Of a stretch of 64,000 nt of DNA, positions 25,501 through 37,500 are shown piece by piece. The stretch lies in assembly GCF_030551255.1 (NCBI RefSeq), contig NZ_CP130630.1:10105001-10169000 (forward strand). Reading direction: 5' to 3'. Numbering within the stretch: position 1 is the first letter of the stretch; each line of letters opens with the position of its first letter. This stretch comes from Streptomyces sp. NL15-2K (GTDB taxonomy: Bacteria; Actinomycetota; Actinomycetes; Streptomycetales; Streptomycetaceae). Position numbers and translations under genes: made by a program. The notes below the pieces were generated by a model, which was not told the DNA's origin, searched no databases, and saw only the letters and a program-made list of their open reading frames with translations.

Positions 25501-28500
25501 CGCTGGTCGTGGCGCGGGGGCGGTTGATGCAGGCGTTGCCGGCGGGCGGCGCGATGCTGGCGGTGGGTGCTTCGGAGGCGGAGGTGCGGGAGGCGTTCCC
25601 GGAGATCGACCTCGCGGCGGTGAACGGCCCGGCTGCGGTGGTGGTGTCGGGGCTTGTAGCAGAAGTGGAGCAGGTCGCCTCGCTGGCCGGTGAGCGGGGC
25701 TGGAAGACGAGCCGGCTGCGCACCAGTCACGCGTTCCACTCGCGTCTGATGGAGCCGATGCTCGCGGAGTTCCGCACGGTCGTGGAGACGCTGAGTTTTG
25801 CTGAGCCGATGCTCCCGGCGGTCTCTACGGTGACCGGCCGTCCTGTCGAGCCCGGGCAGTGGTCGGATCCGGGTTACTGGGTGGAGCAGGTCCGCCAGCC
25901 GGTCCGATTCGCTGACGCGCTCGATTCTCTCGACGGCATCGGCAGGTTTGTGGAGCTGGGCCCGGACGGTGTGCTGTCCGCCCTGGTCCAGGATCCGGAA
26001 GCGGTGGCCGTCCCCGTGCTGCGCCGGGAGCGGGATGAGGCCACTACCGCGCTGACCGCCCTGGCCACGCTGCACGTCCACGGGGTGGAGGTGGACTGGG
26101 CGCAGTTGTTCACTGGGGTGGAGCCGGTGGAGTTGCCCACGTATGCGTTCCAGCGTCAGCGGTATTGGCTGGAGTCGCGTCTGGAGAGGGCCGGTGTGGT
26201 CGATCCTGTGGATGCGGGGTTCTGGGAGACGGTTGCTCGGGGTGATCTGGCCGGGCTTGCCGCGGAGTTGGGTGTGGAGCCGAGTTCTCCGTTGGAGAGT
26301 GTGCTGCCGGCGTTGTCGTCGTGGCGGGCGCGGGGGCGGGAGCGTTCGCGGTTGGATGGCTGGCGTTACCACGTCAGTTGGAAGCCGGTTACCGACCTGG
26401 CCGAGCAGGCGCTTCGTGGCACCTGGGCGCTCATCGGCGACGACTCGGTCGGACTCGCCACGGCCCTGACCAGCCAGGGTGCTCATGTCCTGACAATCGG
26501 AACGGCCGAGCGACCTGTGCTGGCGGAGCGGCTGCGGGCACTGGACGGTCCGGTCGCCGGCGTGGTGAGCCTTGCCGCGCTTGAGGACGCGCCGCTGCTC
26601 GACTCCCTCGCCGTCGTCCAGGCTTACCTGGACGCTGAGTTGGCCGCACCGCTTTGGCTGGTCACCCAGGGCGCGGTGTCCGTAGGCCGCGCGGCCGCGC
26701 CGACCAGCCCGATCCAGGCACAGCTCTGGGGCTTTGGGCGTGCGGTGGGGTTGGAGCATCCGGAGTTGTGGGGTGGGTTGCTGGATCTGCCGGCTGAGTT
26801 GGACCAGCGTGCGGTGGTGCGGGTCGGGGCGGTGCTGGCGGGGGCGTTGGGGGCGGAGGATCAGGTCGCTGTACGCGGTGGTGGTGTTCTGGTGCGGCGT
26901 CTGGTGCATGCTCCGGCTTCGCGGGGTGAGGTGTGGCGGCCGTGTGGCACGGTGTTGATCACTGGGGGTACGGGTGGTCTGGGTGCTGAGGTGGCCCGCT
27001 GGGTGGCGGTCAATGGTGCTGAGCGGTTGGTGCTGGTTTCGCGGCGGGGTCTGGAGTCGCCCGGGGCGGCAGGGCTGCTTGCCGAGTTGCCGCATGCGGA
27101 GGTGCATGCGTGTGACATGGCTGACCGGGTGGCTGTGGAGGCTTTGCTGGCTGCGGTGGGTGAGGTCGATGCGGTGGTGCATGCGGCCGGTGTGGGTGAG
27201 GATGTCGCGTTGCGGGATGCGGACCAGGCGCATTTGGAGCGTGTGGTGCGTGGCAAGGTTGATGGGGCTTTGCATCTGGATGAGTTGGTGGGTGACGTGG
27301 ATGCCTTTGTGGTGTTCTCGTCGATTTCGGGTGTGTGGGGCAGTGGTGAGCAGGCGGCTTATGGGGCTGCGAATGCGGCGTTGGATGCTTTGGTTGCGCG
27401 GCGTCGTGCGGTGGGGTTGTCGGGTACGGCTGTGGCGTGGGGTCCGTGGGCTGAGGTCGGCATGGCTGCTGACAGTGCGGTGGCCAGTCAGTTGCGGCGT
27501 CGTGGACTGACTCCGATGGCTCCGGGTCGTGCGTTGGCGGCGTTGGCGGTGGCTGTTGGTTGCGGGGATGAGGCGCTTACGGTCGCGGACGTACGGTGGG
27601 CGGAGTTCTTGCCGTTGTTCACGGCGAGCCGGGCCAGGCCGCTTTTCGATGAGTTGCCGGAGGCGGCTGTGTTGGCTGTCGTGCCGGAGGTGGATTCCGG
27701 CTTGGCCGGTCGGTTGGCGCCGCTGTCTGGGGTGGAGCGGCGGCGGAGTGTGCTGGAGTTGGTGCGGGTTGAGGTTGCCGCGGTGTTGGGGCATGCCTCG
27801 GCGGAGGTGGTGGAGCCGGGGCGGGCGTTCAAGGATTTGGGTTTTGATTCGTTGACGGCGGTGGAGTTGCGGAATCGGTTGCGGGCGGTGACTGGTTTGG
27901 CTCTGCCGGCGACGCTGGTTTTCGATCATCCGAGTGCGGGTCGGCTTGCTGAGTTTTTGCTGAGTGAGGTGGTCGGTGGGGAGGTTGTTTCGGCGGGTGT
28001 GGGTGGTTCGGTTGTTTCGGTGGATGATGACCCGGTTGTGATTGTTGGGATGGGGGTGCGTTTGCCGGGTGGGGTGGAGACGCCTGAGGAGTACTGGGAC
28101 CTAGTCGCTTCTGGCCGGGACGGTATCGGGGCGTTTCCGGCGGATCGTGGTTGGGATTTGGAGGGGCTTTATCATCCGGATCCGGAGCATGTGGGGACGT
28201 TTTATGCCCGGCACGGCGGATTCCTCTATGGCGCGGCCGAGTTCGACGCCGAGTTGTTCGGGATTTCGCCGCGTGAGGCGTTGGCGATGGATCCGCAGCA
28301 GCGGTTGTTGTTGGAGACCTCGTGGGAGGCGTTGGAGCGGGGTGGGGTTGATCCGCTGGGTTTGCGGGGTGAGCCGGTGGGTGTGTTTGTCGGGGCCTCG
28401 TTCATGGGGTATGGGAACGGGCCGGGGGAGTCGGCCGATGGTGTTGAGGGCTATCTGCTGACGGGGACGGCGTCGTCGGTGTTGTCGGGGCGGGTGTCGT

Positions 28501-31500
28501 ACTCGTTCGGGCTGGAGGGTCCGGCGGTGACGGTGGATACGGCGTGTTCGTCGTCGTTGGTGGCGTTGCATGTCGCCGTGCAGGCGTTGCGGGCGGGTGA
28601 GTGTTCGATGGCGCTGGTCGGCGGTGTCACCGTGATGCCGAACGCGGATGTGTTCGTGGAGTTCTCCCGGCAGCGGGGGCTTTCCCCGGACGGGCGGTGC
28701 AAGTCCTTCGGGGCGGCGGCCGATGGGACGGGCTGGTCCGAGGGCGCTGGCATGCTGTTGATCGAGCGGTTGTCCGATGCCCGGCGGTTGGGGCATGAGG
28801 TTCTTGCCGTCGTGCGGGGTACGGCGGTGAATCAGGATGGTGCGTCGAATGGGTTGACGGCGCCGAATGGTCCGTCGCAGCAGCGGGTGATTCGTGCGGC
28901 GTTGGCGTCTGCGGGGCTGGCCCCGCAGGATGTGGATGCGGTGGAGGCGCACGGCACCGGTACCACGCTGGGTGACCCGATCGAGGCGCAGGCACTCCTG
29001 GCAACCTACGGCCAGGATCGCTCGGGGAACCGGCCGTTGTGGCTGGGGTCGGTGAAGTCGAATATCGGTCATACCCAGGCGGCTGCGGGTGTGGCCGGCA
29101 TTGTGAAGATGGTCTTGGCGATGCGGCATGGGGTGTTGCCTGCGACGTTGCATGTGGATGAGGTGTCGCCGCATGTGGATTGGTCTGCGGGTCGTGTGGA
29201 GTTGTTGAGGTCGGCGCGGGCGTGGGAGGTGGGGGAGCGTCCGCGGCGGGCGGGTGTCTCGGCGTTCGGGGTCTCGGGCACGAACGCGCACGTCATCATC
29301 GAGGAGCCGCCGGTGGTGGAGCCTGTGGCCGGTCCGGCACCGTTGCCGGTGGTTCCGGTGGTGTTGTCGGGGGCGAGTGAGGAGGCGTTGCGGGCGCAGG
29401 CAGGGCGGTTCCGTTCTGTCGTGGGTGGTGATCTGTGGGCGTGGGGTGCGGCTGCCGCGCGGCGGCCGGCGTTGGCGCATCGGGCAGTGGTGTTGGCATC
29501 TGATGTGGACGTGTTGGCGGTTGGTCTTGATGCGGTGGCCTCCGGGAGTGGTGGTCTGGTCGGGGTGGCTGGGGCTGGTCGGGTCGGGTTCCTGTTTGCG
29601 GGTCAGGGGTCGCAGCGGGTGGGGATGGGCCGGGGTCTGTATGAGGTGTTCCCGGTGTTCGCGGATGCGTTTGATGAGGTGGCGTTGTATGTGGACGCGC
29701 ATCTGGACCGGCCGTTGGCGGAGGTGCTCTGCGATGAGGGGTTGATCGACCAGACCGGGTGGGCGCAGCCTGCGATCTTCGCGGTGGAGGTGGCGCTGCT
29801 GGCGTTGGTGCGGTCCTGGGGTGTGGAGCCTGACGTCGTCGCGGGCCACTCGATCGGCGAGATCACGGCTGCCTACGCGGCTGGGGTCCTGAGCCTTGCG
29901 GATGCGGTGGCGCTGGTCGCGGCTCGGGGCCGGTTGATGCAGGCGTTGCCGTCCGGTGGGGCGATGATGGCGGTGGGTGCCTCGGAGGCGGAGGTGCGGG
30001 AGGCGTTCCCGGACATCGACATCGCGGCGGTGAACGGCCCGGCTGCGGTGGTCGTGTCGGGGCTTGAAGCAGAAGTCGAGCAGGTCGCCTCACTGGCCGG
30101 TGAGCGGGGCTGGAAGACCAACCGGTTGCGTACGAGCCACGCGTTCCACTCGCGTCTGATGGAGCCGATGCTCGCCGAGTTCCGCACGGTCGCAGAGACA
30201 CTCACCTTCGCCGAGCCGACGCTCCCAGCTGTCTCCACGGTCACCGGCCGCCCTGTCGAGCCCGGCCAGTGGTCGGATCCGGGTTACTGGGTGGAGCAGG
30301 TCCGCCAGCCGGTCCGATTCGCCGACGCGCTCGATTCCCTCGACGGCATCGGCAGGTTCCTGGAGCTGGGCCCGGACGGCGTCCTGTCGGCCCTGGTCCA
30401 CGACCCGCAAGCGGTGGCCGTCCCGATGCTGCGCCGCGACCGCGACGAGGCCACTACCGCGCTGACTGCTCTGGCCACCCTGCACGTCCACGGCGCAACG
30501 GCCGACTGGACGCAACTGTTCACCGGGGCGGAGGCGGCCGAACTGCCCACCTACGCGTTCCAGCGCCGCCGGTACTGGCTGGAACCCCGGCCGGAGAAGA
30601 CCGGTGCCGCCGTCGATCCCGTCGAGGCGAGCTTCTGGAACCGTATCGAGCAGGGCGACCTGCCGGGCCTGTCCACGCAACTCGGCGTCGCGGAGACCGC
30701 CCTCGAAGGCGTCCTCCCGGCACTCGCCAGCTGGCGGGCGCAGGGTCGCGAGCGCTCCACGCTGGACGGCTGGCGCTACCAGGTCACCTGGGAGAGAGTC
30801 CCGGAGCCTGGAGCCGCGCGCCTGTCGGGCACCTGGGTGCTGGTCGGCGACGCCCCGCTCTCCGCCGTACTGGAGCCTCACGGCGCCACGGTCGTCGCAG
30901 TGCCGTCGGGACCGAGGGCGGAGCTGGCCGCCCGCCTGAATGGCCTGGACGTCACAGGCGTCGTAGCGGCCCCGGAGTCCTTGGAAGAAGCGCTGGAGCT
31001 GGTCCAGGCGATGACCGACACAGCGAGCGGCGCCCTGTTGTGGTTGGTGACGCGGGGTGCGGTGGCCACGGGCCGGGCGGATGGCGCGGTGGATGTACGG
31101 CAGGCACAGCTCTGGGGCTTTGGGCGTGCGGTGGGGTTGGAGTATCCGGAGTTGTGGGGTGGTCTGCTGGATCTGCCTGGGGTGATCGATGGCCGGGCTG
31201 CGGGCCGGGTCGGGGCGGTGCTGGCGGGGGCGTTGGGGGCGGAGGATCAGGTCGCTGTACGCGGTGGTGGTGTTCTGGTGCGGCGTCTGGTGCATGCTCC
31301 GGCTTCGCGGGGTGAGGTGTGGCGGCCGTGTGGCACGGTGTTGATCACTGGGGGTACGGGTGGTCTGGGTGCTGAGGTGGCCCGCTGGGTGGCGGTCAAT
31401 GGTGCTGAGCGGTTGGTGCTGGTTTCGCGGCGGGGTCTGGAGTCGCCCGGGGCGGCAGGGCTGCTTGCCGAGTTGCCGCATGCGGAGGTGCATGCGTGTG

Positions 31501-34500
31501 ACATGGCTGACCGGGTGGCTGTGGAGGCTTTGCTGGCTGCGGTGGGTGAGGTCGATGCGGTGGTGCATGCGGCCGGTGTGGGTGAGGATGTCGCGTTGCG
31601 GGATGCGGACCAGGCGCATTTGGAGCGTGTGGTGCGTGGCAAGGTTGATGGGGCTTTGCATCTGGATGAGTTGGTGGGTGACGTGGATGCCTTTGTGGTG
31701 TTCTCGTCGATTTCGGGTGTGTGGGGCAGTGGTGAGCAGGCGGCTTATGGGGCTGCGAATGCGGCGTTGGATGCTTTGGTTGCGCGGCGTCGTGCGGTGG
31801 GGTTGTCGGGTACGGCTGTGGCGTGGGGTCCGTGGGCTGAGGTCGGCATGGCTGCTGACAGTGCGGTGGCCAGTCAGTTGCGGCGTCGTGGACTGACTCC
31901 GATGGCTCCGGGTCGTGCGTTGGCGGCGTTGGCGGTGGCTGTTGGTTGCGGGGATGAGGCGCTTACGGTCGCGGACGTACGGTGGGCGGAGTTCTTGCCG
32001 TTGTTCACGGCGAGCCGGGCCAGGCCGCTTTTCGATGAGTTGCCGGAGGCGGCTGTGTTGGCTGTCGTGCCGGAGGTGGATTCCGGCTTGGCCGGTCGGT
32101 TGGCGCCGCTGTCTGGGGTGGAGCGGCGGCGGAGTGTGCTGGAGTTGGTGCGGGTTGAGGTTGCCGCGGTGTTGGGGCATGCCTCGGCGGAGGTGGTGGA
32201 GCCGGGGCGGGCGTTCAAGGATTTGGGTTTTGATTCGTTGACGGCGGTGGAGTTGCGGAATCGGTTGCGGGCCGCGACCGGGCTGGCGCTGCCGGCGACG
32301 CTGGCGTTCGACTATCCGAGCGCCGAACGGCTGGCCGGGTTCTTGCTCGAGGAGGTCGTCGGTGTGGACGCCCCGGAGCAGGTGGCCAAGGTCACGGCGG
32401 TGACCACCGAGGACCCGATCGTCATCGTGGGCATGGGCCTGCGTCTGCCTGGCGGGGTGGAGACGCCCGAGGAGTACTGGGACCTGGTCGCTTCCGGCCG
32501 GGACGGGATCGGGACCTTCCCGACGGACCGCGGCTGGGACCTGGAAGCCCTCTATCACCCCGACCCGGACCACGCGGGCACCTCGTATACCCGGCACGGC
32601 GGATTCCTCTATGGCGCGGCCGAGTTCGACGCCGAGTTGTTCGGGATTTCGCCGCGTGAGGCGTTGGCGATGGATCCGCAGCAGCGGTTGTTGTTGGAGA
32701 CCTCGTGGGAGGCGTTCGAGGCGGCCAAGGTCAATCCGCTCGCCCTGCGCGGCGAGCCGGTCGGCGTGTTCGTCGGCGCCTCGTTCATGGGGTACGGGAA
32801 CGGACCGGGCGAGTCCGTGGACGGTCTTGAGGGATACATGCTCACCGGTACCGCCTCGTCGGTGATGTCCGGTCGGGTCGCCTACACCTTCGGCCTGGAG
32901 GGGCCGACGGTCACCGTCGACACGGCGTGTTCGTCGTCGCTGGTCGCGTTGCATCTCGCCGCGCAGGCATTGCGGGCGGGTGAGTGCTCGATGGCGCTGG
33001 TCGGCGGCGTCACCGTGATGCCGAACGCGGATGTGTTCGTGGAGTTCTCCCGGCAGCGGGGGCTTTCCCCGGACGGCCGGTGCAAGTCCTTCGCGGCGGC
33101 GGCCGACGGCACCGGCTGGTCCGAGGGCGCCGGCATGCTGCTGATCGAGCGGCTGTCCGATGCCCGGCGGCTCGGTCACGAGATTCTCGCCGTCGTGCGG
33201 GGTACGGCAGTCAACCAGGACGGGGCGTCGAACGGGCTGACGGCGCCGAACGGCCCGTCGCAACAGCGGGTCATCCGGGCCGCGCTAGCCAACGCCGGCC
33301 TGACCTCCCAGGACGTCGACGCGGTTGAGGCCCACGGCACCGGTACCACGCTGGGTGACCCGATCGAGGCGCAGGCACTCCTGGCAACCTACGGCCAGGA
33401 TCGCTCGGAGAACCGGCCGCTGTGGCTTGGCTCGGTGAAGTCGAACATCGGACACACTCAGGCCGCGGCAGGCGTGGCCGGCATCGCGAAGATGGTCCTG
33501 GCTCTGCGACACGAACTGCTGCCCGGGACGCTGCACGTCGACGAGGCTTCCCCGCATGTCGACTGGACTGTGGGGGCGGTCTCGCTGCTGACGGAGGCAC
33601 AGCCGTGGCCGGCCGGGACCCGGCCGCGCCGCGCGGGCGTGTCCGCCTTCGGCGTCAGCGGGACGAACGCCCACGTGGTCCTCGAAGAAGCGCCCGCACC
33701 GGAGGACCCGGCAGCCGTCTCGGCGTTGCCGGTCGTGCCGGTGCCGCTCGCCGGACACACCGAGGAGGCCCTGCGGGCGCAGGCGCAGCGGCTTCGGACC
33801 GTCGCCGACCAGGATCTCCGCGCGCTCGCCGCGGCGGCGATCCGGCGCCCGGCCCTGGCCCACCGGGCGGTCGTACTCGCGGCCGACCGGGATGCGCTCC
33901 TCAGCGGCTTGGACGCGATCGCGTCAGGGACCGGCGGCCTGACCGGGGTGGCACGCCCCGGTCGAGTCGGATTCCTCTTCTCCGGTCAGGGGTCGCAGCG
34001 GGTGGCGATGGGCCAGGGCCTGTATGCGGCGTTCCCTGTGTTCGCGGACGCGTTCGACGAGGTGGCGTCCCATGTGGACGCGCATCTGGACCAGCCGCTG
34101 ATGGACGTGCTCTCCGACGAGGGGCTGATCGGCCAGACGGGGTACGCCCAGCCGGCGATCTTCGCGGTGGAGGTGGCGTTGCATGCGCTGCTCTCGCACT
34201 GGGGCGTGGTGCCGGACGTTGTCGCGGGCCACTCGATCGGCGAGATCGCCGCTGCCTACGCCGCCGGGGTCTTGAGCCTTGCGGACGCGGCGGCGCTGGT
34301 CGTGGCCCGGGGACGGTTGATGCAGGCGTTGCCGGCGGGCGGCGCGATGCTGGCGGTCGGCGCCTCCGAGGCGGAGGTGCGGGAGGCGTTCGCGGACATC
34401 GACATCGCGGCGGTGAACGCGCCGCAGTCAGTTGTGGTGTCCGGAGCCGAGATCGACATCGAACAGATCGCAGCCGTCGCGCGGGAGCGGGGCTGGAAGA

Positions 34501-37500
34501 TCAACCAGCTGCGCACCAGTCACGCGTTCCACTCGCGTCTGATGGAGCCGATGCTCGCGGAGTTCCGCACGGTCGTGGAGACACTCACCTTCGGCGAGCC
34601 GACGCTCCCAGCTGTCTCCACGGTCACCGGTCGCCCCGTCGAGCCCGGTCAGTGGTCGGATCCGGGTTACTGGGTGGAGCAGGTCCGTCAGCCGGTCCGA
34701 TTCGCCGACGCCCTTGATTCCCTGGACAGCCTGCACGGCCTGGACGGCATCAGCCGGTTCCTGGAACTGGGCCCGGACGGCGTCCTGTCGGCCCTGGTCC
34801 ACGACCCGCAAGCGGTGGCCGTCCCGATGCTGCGCCGCGACCGCGACGAGGCCACCACCGCGCTGACCGCTCTGGCCACCCTGCACGTCCACGGCGCAAC
34901 GGCCGACTGGACCGCGCTGCACCAGGGCGTCCGGCCGGTGACGCTGCCGACGTACGCCTTCCAGCGCCGGCGGTACTGGATCACGCCGGCCCGCAGTGCC
35001 GGAGACCTGAGCGCGGCCGGGCTCGCGGCCGCCGACCACCCCCTGCTCGCCGCGGTCGTGCCGCTGGTCGACGGAGACGGAGTGGTGCTCACCGGCCGGC
35101 TCTCGCAGCGCACCCAGCCCTGGCTCGCCGACCACGTCGTCACCGGCGCGGCGCTGCTGCCGGGGACCGCGCTGCTGGAGCTCGCGATGCAGGCCGCCCA
35201 CCAGGTCGGCTGCGACATCGTCGAGGAGCTGACGCTGCACGCGCCGCTCGTCGTCCCGGAGCGCACCGCGATCCAGCTCCAGGTGACGGTGGACGGCCCC
35301 GACGAGCGGGGCCACCGGGCCTTGCGGATCCACTCCCGTGACGAGAGCGGCGGCGACTGGCAGCACCACGGCACCGGCAGCCTCGCGCCGACCGGCGCGG
35401 CAGTCGGACCGGTCATGGGCTCCTGGCCGCCCGTGGATGCCACGCCGGTGCCGCTCGACGGCTTCTACGCCGGACTCCGGGACCTCGGCCTGGACTACGG
35501 ACCGGCGTTCCAGGCCCTGCAGGCGGTCTGGCGGCATGGCGACGACCTGTTCGCCGAGGTGGTCCTCGACGACGACCGGCAGCGGGAGGCATCCCGATTC
35601 GGCGCGCATCCCGCTCTGGTCGACGCGGCGCTGCACGCGCTGAGCCTGGCAGGCGACGGCGACGGCGACGGCGACGGCGGTGACGGGGCGGCCCGGCTGC
35701 CGTTCAGCTGGTCGGACGTGACCCTGTATGCCACCGGCGCGGACCGGCTGCGGGTCCGGCTCAGCCCGGCCGGCAACGACGCCGTGCGGCTCGAGGCGTT
35801 CACCGCGGAGGGACAAGTCGTACTCACGGTCGGGTCGCTGGTGCTGCGGCCGGTTCCCTCCACCAGGCCCGGCGCGACCGACCTGTTCGCGCTCGGATGG
35901 GAGCGGGTGCCGATGCCCTCCGCGCCGACCGCTTCGCCGGCGGCGGCCGGCTGGGCGGTGCTCGGCGAGCCGCTGCCGGAACTGCCCGGCGTGCCCGCGC
36001 GGGACACCCTCGGCGCTCCGGTCGTGCTCTTGGCCGTCGGCGGTGTCGGGGCCGAAGAGGTCGGTGTCGCGGCCGAGGAGGTCGCCGAGGCGACGCACAC
36101 CGAGACGCGCCGGGTGCTGGAGATCCTGCAGCACTCGCTTGCCACCGACTCCCGCTTGGTGGTGCTGACCCGGAACGCGGTCCTGCCGGAACGCGGCGGT
36201 GTCGACCTCGTCGGCGCGGCCGTCTGGGGGCTGATCCGCACCGCCCAGCAGGAGAACCCCGACCGGTTCCTGCTGGTCGACCTCGACGACGATGCCGCGT
36301 CCTGGTCGGCTCTGCCGGCCGCGCCGGCCTCCGGCGAGCCCCAGCTGGCGATCCGTGGAGGCATGCTGTTCGCGCCACGGCTGGAGCGCACCTCGGCAGG
36401 CACCGAAGCGGCCGATCCGGCGTCCGGGCAGTTCGGCGCGGGCACCGCGCTGATCACCGGTGGGTCTGGCGCGCTCGCCGGCCAGGTGGCGCGGCATCTC
36501 GTCGCCTCCCACGGAGTCGACCGGCTGGTCCTGGTCAGCCGCACCGGCGGCGGGCAGGCGCTCGCCGAGGAACTCCGCGCGGAGGGCGCCAAGGTCACGC
36601 TCGCGGCGGCCGACGTGGCCGACCGGGCCGCGCTGGCGGCCGTGCTCGCCGAGATCCCCGCGGAGCATCCGCTGACCGCTGTCGTGCACACCGCCGGCGT
36701 CCTGGCCGACGGGATCATCGAGCGGATGACGCCCGGTCAGCTCGACCGCGTACTGCGCCCCAAGGCGGACGGCGCGCTGCACCTGCACGAGCTGACCCGC
36801 GACCTGGACCTGTCGGCGTTCGTGCTGTTCTCGTCCGCGTCGGCGGCCTTCGGCACGCCGGGCCAGGGGAACTACGCGGCGGCCAACGCGTTCCTCGACG
36901 CGCTCGCCCAGCACCGCCGGGCGCTCGGCCTGCCGGGACAGGCGCTGGCCTGGGGGCCGTGGGCCGACGGCGGCATGGCCGGTGACCTGGAGGAGACCGA
37001 CCGGCAGCGGATGGCCAGGGCAGGCGTGCTGCCGTTCGACGCCGAGTCCGGGCTCGCGGCGTTCGACGCGGCCGTGGCCGCGCCGGCGACGCCGGTCGTG
37101 GCGATCCGGCTCGACCTGGCGGCCGTACGGGAGGCCGGGGAGATTCCGCCGCTGCTGCGCGGCCTGGTCCGGCGGCCCAAGGCCAGGGCCGTTGCTCCCG
37201 TGGCGGCGGTGCCGGTCACCCAGCGGCTGGCGGCGCTGCCGCGGGAAGGCCAACTCGGGCTGCTGCTGGACCTGGTGCACAGCCACGCGGTGACCGTGCT
37301 GGGCCACGCGGACGACCAGTCGATCGAGCCCACTCGCGGCTTCCTCGACCTGGGCTTCGACTCGCTCACCGCGGTCGAGCTGCGCAACGGCCTGGCCGCG
37401 GCGACCGGCCTGCGCCTGCCCGCGACGGTAATCTTCGACCACCCGACCCCCGGTGACCTGGCCGAGCACCTCCGCGAGCAGCTTGCCCCGGCGGCTCCGC

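Larger units (their letters stand above)
23610..28022 (+). other. Module 6: KS-AT(malonyl)-KR(A1)-ACP
   Basis: KS 23610-24890, active Cys 24126. AT 25173-26175, GHSIG Ser 25440, HAFH 25728-25739 (malonyl). Dimerization element about 26205-26360. KR about 26360-27525, NADPH motif from 26946, A1-type. ACP Ser 27849. The AT and dimerization element repeat those of module 3 base for base as far as can be seen. The KR repeats modules 5 and 7. The KR linker at 26445-26720 is unique. Confidence 0.93.

Noticed and set aside
20466..27929. A very long open frame on the - strand (about 2487 codons), and others of several hundred codons, such as 3630-6161 and 10440-13139
   Set aside because: They mirror the G/T-rich PKS repeats. 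The translated proteins are Arg/His/Pro-rich with no recognisable domain, and they recur wherever the PKS repeat recurs. The + strand frame contains all PKS motifs.
35880..36420. Possible enoylreductase between DH and KR in module 8
   Set aside because: No ER nucleotide-binding motif of the LxHxxxGGVG type is seen. The length fits the KR structural subdomain. The same holds for module 13.
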